Shown here: piece by piece, positions 9,399-17,897 of the stretch
Layout of the letters: every line of letters begins with the position of its first letter
Position numbering within the stretch: the first letter of the stretch is position 1
The notes under the pieces: generated by a model
What the model was told of the DNA's origin: nothing
The model's database searches: none
What the model saw: only the letters and a program-made list of their open reading frames with translations
Program-made: the position numbers and the translations under genes
DNA from: Tindallia californiensis
GTDB lineage: Bacteria > Bacillota > Clostridia > Peptostreptococcales > Tindalliaceae
Direction: 5' to 3'
DNA length: 64,000 nucleotides
NCBI RefSeq assembly: GCF_900107405.1
Contig: NZ_FNPV01000002.1
Coordinates: forward strand, 310,001 to 374,000

Positions 9399-9441
9399 TG
9401 AGCATACCCCCTGTTCTCCTAAAGAAAGTTCATTGCTAACG
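9330..9441. repeat. 112-bp repeat, copy B
   Basis: Second copy of the segment at 4353-4464, ungapped and about 92 percent identical, lying upstream of the DUF523-DUF1722 gene. It ends at the point where the frame leaves zinc-ribbon homology. No inverted termini or transposase were seen around either copy. Confidence 0.95.
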
Positions 9442-9520
9442 TAACACCCTTTTCTATCCGTTATTCTTCATAATCGTATTATAGCATAGGAGTCATGATA
9501 GCGTCCTTTTATTCGCACTT

Positions 9521-9564
9521 AAAAACTCACTCCCTTCTCTTGGCCGAGGATCGGAGTGAGTTTT
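9521..9564 (-). terminator. terminator of the cupin operon
   Basis: On the minus strand AAAACTCACTCC (9564-9553) pairs with GGAGTGAGTTTT (9533-9522) in a 12-bp stem ending in a T-run, just below the stop of the second cupin gene. Confidence 0.88.
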
Positions 9565-9576
9565 CGATGTTGCTCT

Positions 9577-9909
9577 TTATTTCACCAGTATATTGAAACT
9601 TTTTGCATCTTCCAATACTTCTATGCCATACTCCACGTTGCTTGGAATCACCATCATCTCTCCGGTACTTAGGATTTTTTCTTCATTCTGTCGATAAAGA
9701 ACTTTCAGTTTTCCCTGGTACACATAAATAATGCTGTCTTCTTCCTGAAACTCCTTGCTGATGCTCTCTCCTTTTGCGTAAGAAAAAAAACGTATGTCTG
9801 TATGATCCGTTGTACAAATTGCCTTGCTGGCAATAGTGTTTTTGCTGTTAGAAATGATTTGATTAATAGAAAGAGGCAACAAAGCTTCAATGTTTTTAAC
9901 CACTTTCAT
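9577..9909 (-). CDS. cupin-fold protein, metal ligands not conserved
   Basis: A 110-residue single-domain cupin, paralogous to the gene immediately upstream. The strand pattern around EEDSIIYVYQGKLKVL and GEMMVIPSNVEYGIEV is cupin-like. The histidines that usually bind the metal are absent from both motifs, so it may bind a ligand or partner rather than catalyse. It follows the first cupin after a single base, so the two are surely cotranscribed and may form a heterodimer. Function unknown; membership of the upstream ABC/activase operon is possible because no terminator is seen between them. Confidence 0.78.
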   Translation of the reverse strand: MKVVKNIEALLPLSINQIISNSKNTIASKAICTTDHTDIRFFSYAKGESISKEFQEEDSIIYVYQGKLKVLYRQNEEKILSTGEMMVIPSNVEYGIEVLEDAKSFNILVK

Positions 9910-9910
9910 C

Positions 9911-10249
9911 TTATTTCTCCTTCCTGACCACCATCAGAAGCATTTTCATATCTTCCTTCGCCTGCACCTGATGAGAAATACCAGAGGGCATCAGCACCAT
10001 CTGACCCTTTACGGCTTCCTGAGTTTCTTCGCCAATAGTTACACTGGCTACGCCCTGGTGGACATAGATGAGTGCGTCTCCGTTGGCGGTGTGAGGACCT
10101 ACTCCTTCTCCTTTTCCAAAGGCCAGCAAGGTAATACCAACGCCTTTTTCTTGAGCTAAGGTCTTGCTTTCAATTTCTCCCGGCTTGCAGTTCACCATTT
10201 CATCAAAGTTCACCGCTTTAGCTTTTGCAATGTTTTTAATTAGTTCCAT
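9911..10249 (-). CDS. cupin domain protein
   Basis: A 112-residue cupin with more of the classical pattern: [20 protein letters not shown] (about residues 45-65) and [10 protein letters not shown] (about 85-96), giving two candidate histidine ligands. The ATG at 10249 has CAGGAGG 7 bases upstream. An AT-rich palindrome resembling a Fur box lies 35-55 bases upstream, so it may have its own iron-responsive promoter. It is first of the tandem cupin pair and lies downstream of the ABC permease gene. Substrate unknown. Confidence 0.82.
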   Translation of the reverse strand: MELIKNIAKAKAVNFDEMVNCKPGEIESKTLAQEKGVGITLLAFGKGEGVGPHTANGDALIYVHQGVASVTIGEETQEAVKGQMVLMPSGISHQVQAKEDMKMLLMVVRKEK

Positions 10250-10281
10250 TAAAATCCTCCTGTTCTTCTTGTTTATATATG

Positions 10282-10302
10282 TTGATATAAATTATCAATT
10301 AC
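10282..10302. promoter_or_regulatory. Fur-like box upstream of the cupin genes
   Basis: GATATAAATTATCAATTAC at 10284-10302, with the palindrome TTGATATAAATTATCAA at 10282-10298, matches the flavodoxin-gene box at 32528-32546 at 15 of 19 positions. It is the weakest of the three related sites in the window. Confidence 0.45.
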
Positions 10303-10388
10303 TATTAAGTTACTACCCTATCTTTCCCTGCAAAATCAGGTTGCAGACGGGAAAATCCAGAGCTGTCCACATTGCCTCTTTTCACCGC

Positions 10389-11144
10389 TTATCCTTGGTC
10401 TGCTTTTTTGAATTTCATCAGTCCGATAGAGGCTTCCAAAACGGCGGCCAATATTACTGTGATGATGGCCCATGCAAATACTCCTGCCGTGTTCAGGTGA
10501 ACTCTTTCTATTTGAAAGCTGGTTCCTATGGAAAGCGCCGGCTGACTCAGAACCTCTGCCGCTACTATAATTTTCAGATTCAAACCCATGGCGGCCGTCA
10601 TGGCACTTTGCAGGTATGACGTCATGGATGGAAGGTAGAGATCTTTCAGTCGCTGAAACCCCTGGATTTCATACAGATTCATCATTTCGATCAGCTTTCC
10701 GTCCACATTGCGAATCCCCTGAACAATGCTTTCATAGAGAATGGGAAAAATAACTACAAAACCCACCAGAATAGGCGCTTTTTCAGAGTCCAGCCATATC
10801 AGAGCAAGAAGGATGATGGCCATGGTTGGTACCGCCCGATTGATTAAAACCAGAGGTTTGAGTAAGTGGTAGACGGCTTTTGAATATCCTGCTGTAATTC
10901 CAAGGCCAAGACCGCAGGTCAGTGCGATGAAAAACCCAATAACGGCCCGCCGAAGGGTGTTCATGATAATCAGTAAAAAGTTTGGCAGTGTTATGATTCG
11001 GACTATTTCAACCAGAGTGCTGGCCGGTGAGGGAATGATGATTTCCCTGTCCACAGCCATGGCCAACATTTGCCAGACCAGGAGAAGGATCACCGTCGAA
11101 AGCATCTTCAGTCTAATGCTATTTTTCCATATAGAAGTTGTCAT
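10389..11144 (-). CDS. ABC transporter permease, SsuC/TauC type
   Basis: Integral membrane subunit of an importer of the nitrate/sulfonate/taurine class. About six hydrophobic segments are visible in 251 residues. The EAA-type loop appears as IEMMNLYEIQGFQRLKDLYL (about residues 160-180), the site that contacts the ATPase. It overlaps the substrate-binding gene by 26 bases, so translation is coupled. The transported compound cannot be inferred from this subunit. Neighbours are the ATPase, the lipoprotein receptor and a CoA-enzyme-type activase, suggesting uptake of a small organic molecule or cofactor precursor. Confidence 0.9.
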   Translation of the reverse strand: MTTSIWKNSIRLKMLSTVILLLVWQMLAMAVDREIIIPSPASTLVEIVRIITLPNFLLIIMNTLRRAVIGFFIALTCGLGLGITAGYSKAVYHLLKPLVLINRAVPTMAIILLALIWLDSEKAPILVGFVVIFPILYESIVQGIRNVDGKLIEMMNLYEIQGFQRLKDLYLPSMTSYLQSAMTAAMGLNLKIIVAAEVLSQPALSIGTSFQIERVHLNTAGVFAWAIITVILAAVLEASIGLMKFKKADQG

Positions 11145-12156
11145 CCAGCTCTTTCCCCCCTACCGTATCAGGAGCAGCTTCCAGAAGAACACGGATATAA
11201 GCTTCAATAGAGGGTTTAGCTTCGGATGCATGCTGATACTCTATGTTCATTCGTTCAAGCCCCTGAACCACTGCACCTTTTCGCATACCTACTTCAAGTT
11301 CCTCGCTGTATTCACTAGCCAGTACGCGATTTTCAAACAACCAGGCGATACTGCTTTCGTACTCTTCCAGGAAGGCATCTACAAATTCTCTTTGATTATC
11401 GATCAAATCTCTGCTGATAATCAGTGATGCCTGAGGATAAGAACTATTTCCTTCATTCAGACGGCTCCATTCCTCTTGCAGGTCGTATAGAACCACTGCA
11501 TCTTCACGGTTCATTAATATATTAGTCAGTGCTGGTTCAGGAATGACTGCCAAGTCAATTTGTTCGGCAATAAATGCCGGAGCCAACTCTGTTGCTCCAC
11601 CCATGTAATGCAGGTTTACATCCTGCTCCGGATCAATTCCGTTTCCGGACAGTACGTGCCTCAGTATGATGTCCGGAGTAAGGCCGCGACCCAAAGTATG
11701 AATGTCTTTTCCTTTCAGATCCTCCCATTGATCAATTTCTTCGCTGCCAACCATGTAGAGAACTCCCCATACGCTGGAGGCCGCCAGCTGAAAATCAGCT
11801 CCCTGGTGGTACAGAGAAACCGCCAGATTTGTGGGGACAACGGCAATATCCACTTCTCCGGATAGGATTCGAGAGGCCATCAGGTCCGGAGACTGTACAG
11901 ATTCGTACTGAACGTTTACATGATTCCCAAAAGAAGGCTGCTCCTTAAACATTCTGATCATGCTCAGTGTGGGCGCACCAGTGGGAGCTGCCACTTTCAC
12001 ACTGATTTTTTCTGCTTCTTTCGGCTCTTCTGCGGCTTCTTCCTGAATACCCGTTACTATTTCCTGATCTTCCGCTACCTGGTTATTGTTACTGCAAGCA
12101 GCAAAGGAGCTTATCGTTAATACCATTATTAATACGATCATTAGCACTTTTTTCAT
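11119..12156 (-). CDS. ABC transporter substrate-binding lipoprotein, NMT1/SsuA-like
   Basis: Extracytoplasmic receptor. A lipoprotein signal ends in SSFAAC with the lipidated cysteine at residue 20, followed by an acidic Asn/Glu linker. The mature domain has the NMT1/SsuA pattern: APTGAPTLSM, GEVDIAVVPTNLAV, LKGKDIHTLGRG and IDLAVIPEPA. At 345 residues the length is normal. The start codon lies inside the 3' end of the ATPase gene, with 68 bases of overlap, an unusually long overlap for such operons. Ligand unknown. Confidence 0.9.
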   Translation of the reverse strand: MKKVLMIVLIMVLTISSFAACSNNNQVAEDQEIVTGIQEEAAEEPKEAEKISVKVAAPTGAPTLSMIRMFKEQPSFGNHVNVQYESVQSPDLMASRILSGEVDIAVVPTNLAVSLYHQGADFQLAASSVWGVLYMVGSEEIDQWEDLKGKDIHTLGRGLTPDIILRHVLSGNGIDPEQDVNLHYMGGATELAPAFIAEQIDLAVIPEPALTNILMNREDAVVLYDLQEEWSRLNEGNSSYPQASLIISRDLIDNQREFVDAFLEEYESSIAWLFENRVLASEYSEELEVGMRKGAVVQGLERMNIEYQHASEAKPSIEAYIRVLLEAAPDTVGGKELDDNFYMEK

Positions 12157-12871
12157 GATGACACGTCCTTTTCTTTTTATTTGTCATTCCGTCAATAATG
12201 ATTTCTCTGGCCCTTACCAAATCATTGTCCGTAAGAGTCCTCTGACTTTGAGGTGTTTTGATTTCAATCACTTGATCTACAGTGCAGGGGTTTTTTCTCA
12301 GAAGAATGATCCGGCTGCCTAAAAGAAGAGCTTCATCAATTTCATGGGTGACAAAGACCACCGTGTTTCCCCATTTTGTCCATAGATCCTGCAACATTTT
12401 CACCATGTTCATCCGAAGGTCGTAATCCAGAGATTTAAAGGGCTCATCCATCAGAAGCATCTCAGACTGATAATGGTAGGCTCTGGCTATGGCGCATCGT
12501 TGCCGCATTCCTCCACTTAGCTGATGCGGATAACTTTTTTCGAAGTTTTTCAGCCCCACCATTTCAATCAGATCTCTTATTTCTGATGGATGTCCTTTCT
12601 TTTTTACCATCCGGATATTTTCTTCCAGCGTTTTCCAGGGTAACAGACGGTCTTCCTGAAAGACATAGCCAATTCTCTCCTTCTTACCGACAATTTCTCC
12701 CTGATCTGGCGTTGTGATGCCGGAAATCATGTTCAACAGGGTTGATTTCCCGCAGCCGGATGGTCCCAGAATGCAGGTGATTTCCTTTTCTTTTATCTCC
12801 AGATGGAAGTCCTCCAGCACCTTCAAATCTGCAAAGCATTTTGACAGGTTTTTTAGAATCATCCTAGGCAC
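12089..12871 (-). CDS. ABC transporter ATP-binding protein, SsuB/TauB type
   Basis: Motor ATPase of the importer. Walker A is LGPSGCGKST (about residues 35-44), Q-loop YVFQEDRLLPW, signature LSGGMRQR, Walker B MLLMDEPF and switch VTHEID. The catalytic core is complete by about residue 235. The remaining residues (KKKRTCHHEK onward) are translated from DNA that also encodes the signal peptide of the receptor, so the tail is probably incidental. It overlaps the end of the activase gene by 8 bases. SsuB/TauB-type ATPases serve importers of sulfonates, nitrate or pyrimidine-type compounds; specificity lies in the receptor. Confidence 0.93.
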   Translation of the reverse strand: MPRMILKNLSKCFADLKVLEDFHLEIKEKEITCILGPSGCGKSTLLNMISGITTPDQGEIVGKKERIGYVFQEDRLLPWKTLEENIRMVKKKGHPSEIRDLIEMVGLKNFEKSYPHQLSGGMRQRCAIARAYHYQSEMLLMDEPFKSLDYDLRMNMVKMLQDLWTKWGNTVVFVTHEIDEALLLGSRIILLRKNPCTVDQVIEIKTPQSQRTLTDNDLVRAREIIIDGMTNKKKRTCHHEKSANDRINNGINDKLLCCLQ

Positions 12872-15800
12872 CCTTCCTTTCGTCTTCCTTCTGCTTCATT
12901 TCATCTTTCTTCCGCTTCTTTTGCTCCTCCTCTTCCTGCTCCTTCAGCCTATAGTAGATAAAAGATCCCAGCTTTGATTTGTCTGTCTCGTTTTCGTCCC
13001 CATCAAAGGTCATATGCAAAGGGGGCGTATTGTTTTTTAGAAGTTCTTCCTCCTGCAGGATCGTCAGGATGGTATCCGTATTCTCGTACATGGATGCAAT
13101 TATTAACATTCCCATATCATCTCCGACTCCGCCGGAAGCTTTTGCAATCCGATAGCGACCATTGCCTCCTGCAAAATATTTAAGACTGCTGTTTGCTCGT
13201 TGCAGCAATGCTTCTGGTTGTTCCTCAAAGGGGCTTTCTTCTTTAAGAACGAGATGAATTCGCTTAATGTATGCTTCCAGTTTCTTCAGTTCTTGATGGG
13301 CTGAATGCTGATTTTTATTGATTCCCTGAGCAAGAAAGTCTTTCCATAGAAACCAGAGGCTTTCGCTAAGTGGCTGGCAGCGCAGGCGGATGCCTTTCTT
13401 TTCAACTACTTTGCTTAAATCATTGTTTAGCAGCGGGTTAAATAATATTCCCGTTTCACCCACAAGTCTTAAGGTTTTCCGGCTGTGCTCCTTCTGATGC
13501 AGGCTTCTGATTTCAGCTGCCACATTTTCCAGTTTATCCATGCTCAGGCTTTTATTACGGATTAAATAAAGGAAAGTGTTCTCATACTCACGCTTCCTGT
13601 TTTCAGGTGCCAGGTGAACCAGATCTCCGGCCAACATCAGCAGGAAGAGGTCATCTATAATTGGTTTTTCTTTGATCAGGTCTTCTACAAAAGGTGCCAA
13701 CACCTTCAAATCTTCAAAACCTTCGCTATTCAGCTTTTCTCTGATCAGCTGATGGTACTGTCCTCCCGCTTCCGCTCCTTCAGTAGTGGGGATGACAAAG
13801 CCTATCTGCGACTTTTCCCCGTCTGTCTCCCTGGCCTTTGCCAGCACATCACCCAACAGGGCGGTAAAGGATAGATATTCCTTCGTCAGCGTCTTTTTCC
13901 GGCCAATATCCAGGGTTCTTTTGCTGGTTTTGGGGAGTACTTTTATGTGATATCCTTTCTGCTGAAGGAACTTCGCTAATAAATGGCTGTAGCTGTCCAT
14001 ATAGGGGATATACCATTCTGTTTCTTTATCCAGCTCTCCAAAAGACATTTTCATATTGAGGGAAGTCTTCTCTCGGTTCGTTCCATATTCTTTCAGACTC
14101 AACGCCTTTTCAGACTCTGTTTTTTCAGATTTCAGAGCATTAATGAAAGCTTCCAGACGGGTTATGACCCCCACCGTCGAGCAATGTTCGTCTACCTCCA
14201 GGTGCAGGTAGGGTTTCTCTCCCATTTCAGCTTTTACCAGGTGTACCAATGCTGTATCCGGTCCACAGCCATGATTGGTCAGGTAGATAGGATACAGGTT
14301 GGGATGCTCTTTAATGATCCGAATCCCGGACAGAATATGCTGGCCAAAGGGCCAGTACATATTTGGGTATTCCTCAGATGTATCATAATCATGGGCAGGC
14401 AGGTTGGATAGGGTTAGCACTTTGTGGCCCATGGCTTCCAGCTTTTCAGGAATCCCCATGTTCAAAACCGGATCTGTAATTCCGTAGGCTCTGGTGACAA
14501 TAACAAAGGCTTTTTCCTGATCTTTCAGTTCCCTCACAGTCTTCTCACCAAGCTCTTCTACCTTTTTTTCAAAGGATTTAAAATGCATCATCCCTTTGGC
14601 TAAGGCCGCACTTGTCTGGATTTTGTTTTTTCCCAGCTTTTCTCCTAGCTCCATCAACACCTTCATCATATGCCGCTTGCCAAAATCAAAAGAAAGCTCC
14701 GGTGTCAGAAGGGTTATGCCTTTTTTCTCCGGTTCCATCATCTTTTCTACCAGTTTAGGGATGCACTGCATATATACGCAGCCATAATTCTGTCTTGTTT
14801 GGGAGACAGGATGCGCCATGGTGTGAAGGGAAGGCAGAAACAGGTAATCCACGTTTTGTTCCATCAATTCTGCCACATGACCGTTAATCAGTTTAACCGG
14901 ATAGCAAGTTTCCTCTATGGAGTGTTCCTGGCTTCGTTCCACAGTTTTTTCATCGCTTTTGTCAGAAAGCACTACATTCAGCCCCAGTTCCCTGAAATAG
15001 GTGTTGAAGAGAGGGAAGAGTTTATGCAGAAACAGCACTCTGGGAATGCCTACTGTCTTCTGGCGGGGATTTCTCTCCGAGTTGTAGCCTTCCAAATAAT
15101 AACGCTCTACTTCCTGAAACACTCCCTGTTGCTTTGGATGCACCGAATTATTTTCTTCTGTATCAAAGGCTCTTCCCATTCTTTCCTGAGCCAGAATTGC
15201 CGCTCCGTAAGCTCCTGTCACACTGAAAAACGGTGGAACCTCAATCGTTTTTCCCAGTATGGAACGAAAAGCGTTCACTACAGCCTGATTATAAGCCACG
15301 CCTCCCTGGAAAAAAATTTTCTTTCCCATAGTTTTTCGCCCCACCACTTTATTAAGATAGTTATTGGCGATGGAATAGGATAAGCCGGCAGCGATATCCG
15401 CCATTTCTTCGCCTCGACTGAGAGCTCCTGCAATATTGCTTTCAATAAAAACCGTGCACCGATCTCCCAGATCCACCGGACTTTCTGCGGAGATAGCTAA
15501 ATCTCCGAATGCTTCCATGGGGATGTCCAATTTTTTAGACTGCTCTTCGATAAAAGAACCCGTTCCGGCGGCACAGATTTTATTCATTTCAAAGTCCACC
15601 ACAGCGCCTTTATCCATTTTGATAAACTTGGAATCCTGCCCTCCGATTTCAATAATGGTATCCACTTCCGGGTCTATACTGTGTGCCGCTTTGGCCTGTG
15701 CTGTGATTTCGTCTACGATGGTATCAGTTCCCACGTGCTTTCCTGCCAGATGTCTTCCGGAGCCGGTAGCGCCAGCGCCTCGTATCCGGAGGGGGCCGCT

Positions 15801-16895
15801 CACTTCTTTTTTAATCAATTCGATTCCCTGGTTTACAGCGGCAATAGGGTCACCTTTGGTTCTCAGGTATTGATGACTGATAACCCGCTGCTGCTCATCC
15901 ATGAATATCACATTGGTGCTGGTGGAACCGATGTCCATCCCCAGAAAACCAGTAAGGGGCTGGTTCCGGCCCGGGGAATGACTGAGATGTTTGTTCTTAC
16001 TATCAGCTTTACCGTAAGATCCCAGCGGCGAGAACTTTACGCCATCCGCTGCCTGCTCTTCCCGGTGGATGTTGGCTGTAGCCGAACGCAGTATTTTCAG
16101 ATCTAAATGAGCTTTTTCCTTTAGCCCCAGGCTTGCAGCTCCCAGAGCCGAAATGATTCCGCTATTTTCCAGAAGAATCATATCATCGGATTCAAGCTTT
16201 AATACGGATTTCAGGGCTTCCAATATGGCCTGATTCTTTCCGACGCCTCCAGTCACCAGGATCGGCTTTTGGACAGGATGCTTTTTGATGACATTGGCAC
16301 GATAGTTTTTCACCAGCGCATAGGCAAGCCCTCTTAAAATATTGTTAATCGACTGTCCTTCCTGTTGGTGGTGAATGATATCTGTTTTGGCAAAAACGCT
16401 GCATCGGCCTGCAATCCTTGGGATTTCCGTTGCTTTTTCTGCCAGAGGGGCGTAGTCTTCCAGTTTCATCCCCAGCCGGGACACCTGTTCTTCCAGGAAA
16501 GAACCGGTACCGGCAGAACAGTTGCTGTTGATGGAGATGGTTAGTCCTGAAGCTTTTTCCTGCAGTCTGGTAATGTATTTTGAGCTTTGTCCTCCAATTT
16601 CGATGATGGATTGAGCCCGTCCATCGGTGATTCGGCTGCCTTCCACCAAAGCAGTTACTTCATTCATTCCACAGATGCCGCCGGAGTTTACCAGTGCTTT
16701 AACGCTTTGACCGGTTGCCCCGCCAAAATGTATTTTTCCTGGATATTTTTCTGTTAAAGCGTCAATGAAGTCCTCTGCCACTTCTTTTGTTCTTCCTTTA
16801 TGCAATACATAGCTGCTTTTCAGTATCTCCAGATCTTCATTAATCAGGACCCCCTTAAAGGCAGAATATCCTATATCGATTCCCACACTATACAT
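12864..16895 (-). CDS. double BadF/BadG-type acyl-CoA dehydratase activase with DUF2229/HgdB-like region
   Basis: A 1343-residue protein with two tandem ASKHA ATPase domains of the 2-hydroxyglutaryl-CoA dehydratase activator type. Domain 1 (about 1-260) has GIDIGYS, IEIGGQSSKY and NCSAGTGSFLEEQ; domain 2 (about 315-590) has GMDIGSTSTN, IEIGGQDSKF, ICAAGTGSFIEEQ and GDRCTVF. Cysteines in these motifs bind the [4Fe-4S] cluster shared by a dimer. The DUF2229/HgdB-like region follows (EETCYPVKL, NYGCVYMQC, NHGCGPDTALVHL), then a highly charged Lys/Glu tail. Such proteins couple ATP hydrolysis to low-potential electron transfer, but the recipient of this large subclass is unknown. The start ATG 16895 has AAGGAGGA nearby. 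It leads the ABC importer genes and lies behind a Fur-like box. Confidence 0.88.
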   Translation of the reverse strand: MYSVGIDIGYSAFKGVLINEDLEILKSSYVLHKGRTKEVAEDFIDALTEKYPGKIHFGGATGQSVKALVNSGGICGMNEVTALVEGSRITDGRAQSIIEIGGQSSKYITRLQEKASGLTISINSNCSAGTGSFLEEQVSRLGMKLEDYAPLAEKATEIPRIAGRCSVFAKTDIIHHQQEGQSINNILRGLAYALVKNYRANVIKKHPVQKPILVTGGVGKNQAILEALKSVLKLESDDMILLENSGIISALGAASLGLKEKAHLDLKILRSATANIHREEQAADGVKFSPLGSYGKADSKNKHLSHSPGRNQPLTGFLGMDIGSTSTNVIFMDEQQRVISHQYLRTKGDPIAAVNQGIELIKKEVSGPLRIRGAGATGSGRHLAGKHVGTDTIVDEITAQAKAAHSIDPEVDTIIEIGGQDSKFIKMDKGAVVDFEMNKICAAGTGSFIEEQSKKLDIPMEAFGDLAISAESPVDLGDRCTVFIESNIAGALSRGEEMADIAAGLSYSIANNYLNKVVGRKTMGKKIFFQGGVAYNQAVVNAFRSILGKTIEVPPFFSVTGAYGAAILAQERMGRAFDTEENNSVHPKQQGVFQEVERYYLEGYNSERNPRQKTVGIPRVLFLHKLFPLFNTYFRELGLNVVLSDKSDEKTVERSQEHSIEETCYPVKLINGHVAELMEQNVDYLFLPSLHTMAHPVSQTRQNYGCVYMQCIPKLVEKMMEPEKKGITLLTPELSFDFGKRHMMKVLMELGEKLGKNKIQTSAALAKGMMHFKSFEKKVEELGEKTVRELKDQEKAFVIVTRAYGITDPVLNMGIPEKLEAMGHKVLTLSNLPAHDYDTSEEYPNMYWPFGQHILSGIRIIKEHPNLYPIYLTNHGCGPDTALVHLVKAEMGEKPYLHLEVDEHCSTVGVITRLEAFINALKSEKTESEKALSLKEYGTNREKTSLNMKMSFGELDKETEWYIPYMDSYSHLLAKFLQQKGYHIKVLPKTSKRTLDIGRKKTLTKEYLSFTALLGDVLAKARETDGEKSQIGFVIPTTEGAEAGGQYHQLIREKLNSEGFEDLKVLAPFVEDLIKEKPIIDDLFLLMLAGDLVHLAPENRKREYENTFLYLIRNKSLSMDKLENVAAEIRSLHQKEHSRKTLRLVGETGILFNPLLNNDLSKVVEKKGIRLRCQPLSESLWFLWKDFLAQGINKNQHSAHQELKKLEAYIKRIHLVLKEESPFEEQPEALLQRANSSLKYFAGGNGRYRIAKASGGVGDDMGMLIIASMYENTDTILTILQEEELLKNNTPPLHMTFDGDENETDKSKLGSFIYYRLKEQEEEEQKKRKKDEMKQKEDERKGA

Positions 16896-16925
16896 CTATT
16901 ATCCTCCTTAATACGCCTACATCAA

Positions 16926-16946
16926 TTGACATCAATTATCATTATT
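16926..16946. promoter_or_regulatory. Fur-like box upstream of the activase/ABC operon
   Basis: GACATCAATTATCATTATT (16928-16946) matches the box before the flavodoxin gene at 17 of 19 positions. It lies about 33 bases upstream of the activase start and within the region shared with the divergent Crp/Fnr gene. Repression under iron sufficiency is the expected effect. Confidence 0.6.
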
Positions 16947-16988
16947 GTTTATAATAGGTATATCATAACAGGAAATGTACAAAAAAAA

Positions 16989-17004
16989 TGTATCCAGGGA
17001 TACA
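16989..17004. promoter_or_regulatory. perfect palindrome TGTATCCAGGGATACA
   Basis: A 16-bp perfect inverted repeat, TGTATCC-AG-GGATACA, lies between the activase operon and the Crp/Fnr gene. Its TGT/ACA ends fit the general form of Crp/Fnr-family operators, making it a candidate autoregulatory site of the adjacent regulator. Confidence 0.5.
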
Positions 17005-17111
17005 CTTTGAGAACTTTTCTCATTTGCTTTTGCTAAAATTATGTCTTTCATTTTGGAAGACAATTCTTCTTGAAGAAAGAAGAATTCTTTACTACAGAAA
17101 AGAGTGATAAT

Positions 17112-17786
17112 ATGGAAAAAATGCTCTCAGGCCTTGGCGGCTGTGTCCTCTTTCAGCATTTGACGGAGGATGAGATGATGGAGCTTTTATCAGCCGTTGA
17201 ATATCGGGTTCGCATCTATGAAAAAAACGAAGTGATTTTCAGCCCTCATCAAAGGGCCGATACTCTGGGGATTCTTCTGGAGGGAGCCGTAGACGTCCAG
17301 AAGATTTTTTCCTGCGGCAAAACCGTTACCGTTAATCGCAGATTTGCTCCTGATCTTATCGCTGACGCATCTATCTTTGCTGATATTCAGCGCTATCCAT
17401 CCAATATTATTGCCAGCGAAAAATCAAGACTACTTCTGATCAACCGCCAAAATCTTCTTGCTCTTTTTACCCGGAATGAACCAATCATGGCAAGCTTTTT
17501 ACAATCCGTATCTAACCGGGTTCTTATGCTGAATAAATCCATCGATATTCTTTCCATAAACTCTGTCTCCTCTAAAATTGCCTGGTATTTAATCGATCAA
17601 TATAATGAACAACACCGTTCCTGCATTCAAATGATATTTTCAAAAAAAACATTAGCTGAACATTTGAATGTTTCGAGAACTACCCTATCCAGAGAACTAA
17701 AAAACATGGAAAAAGAAGGGATTATTTCTTTCAATCGTAAATGCATTCAAATTCTTGACATCGAAAAACTTGAAAACTTTTGCTGA
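17112..17786 (+). CDS. Crp/Fnr family transcriptional regulator
   Basis: Cyclic-nucleotide-binding-fold sensor domain (about residues 10-130) followed by a winged-helix DNA-binding domain whose recognition helix lies in LAEHLNVSRTTLSRELKNME (about 175-195). No N-terminal cysteine cluster of the Fnr type is present, and the effector is unknown. The ATG at 17112 is preferred. The frame extends back to a TTG at 17070, but that stretch forms a hairpin (AATTCTTCT 17062-17070 with AGAAGAATT 17078-17086), typical of untranslated leader. An extended -10 (TGCTAAAAT, 17031-17039) fits either start. It is divergent from the activase/ABC operon and probably controls it together with the Fur-like site. 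Confidence 0.88.
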   Translation: MEKMLSGLGGCVLFQHLTEDEMMELLSAVEYRVRIYEKNEVIFSPHQRADTLGILLEGAVDVQKIFSCGKTVTVNRRFAPDLIADASIFADIQRYPSNIIASEKSRLLLINRQNLLALFTRNEPIMASFLQSVSNRVLMLNKSIDILSINSVSSKIAWYLIDQYNEQHRSCIQMIFSKKTLAEHLNVSRTTLSRELKNMEKEGIISFNRKCIQILDIEKLENFC

Positions 17787-17842
17787 CCCTAAACATCCAC
17801 CACGCTTTTTGACTAGCATAGGATTTCTTCGCTACAAAAATA

Positions 17843-17851
17843 TGCTATAAT
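17843..17851 (+). promoter_or_regulatory. extended -10 promoter of the DUF4317 gene
   Basis: TGCTATAAT at 17843-17851 is a consensus extended -10 about 45 bases upstream of the start codon. No good -35 lies at the right distance; the TTGACT at 17809 is 31 bases away and too far. Confidence 0.55.
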
Positions 17852-17897
17852 AGGTTCGTTGTCTTAAAATCTTATCCGTTAAAAAAGGAGCTTTACA

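Noticed and set aside
17809-17851. TTGACT as -35 for the DUF4317 promoter
   Set aside because: The distance to TATAAT is 31 bases, too long for a functional sigma-A promoter; the extended -10 alone is a better explanation.
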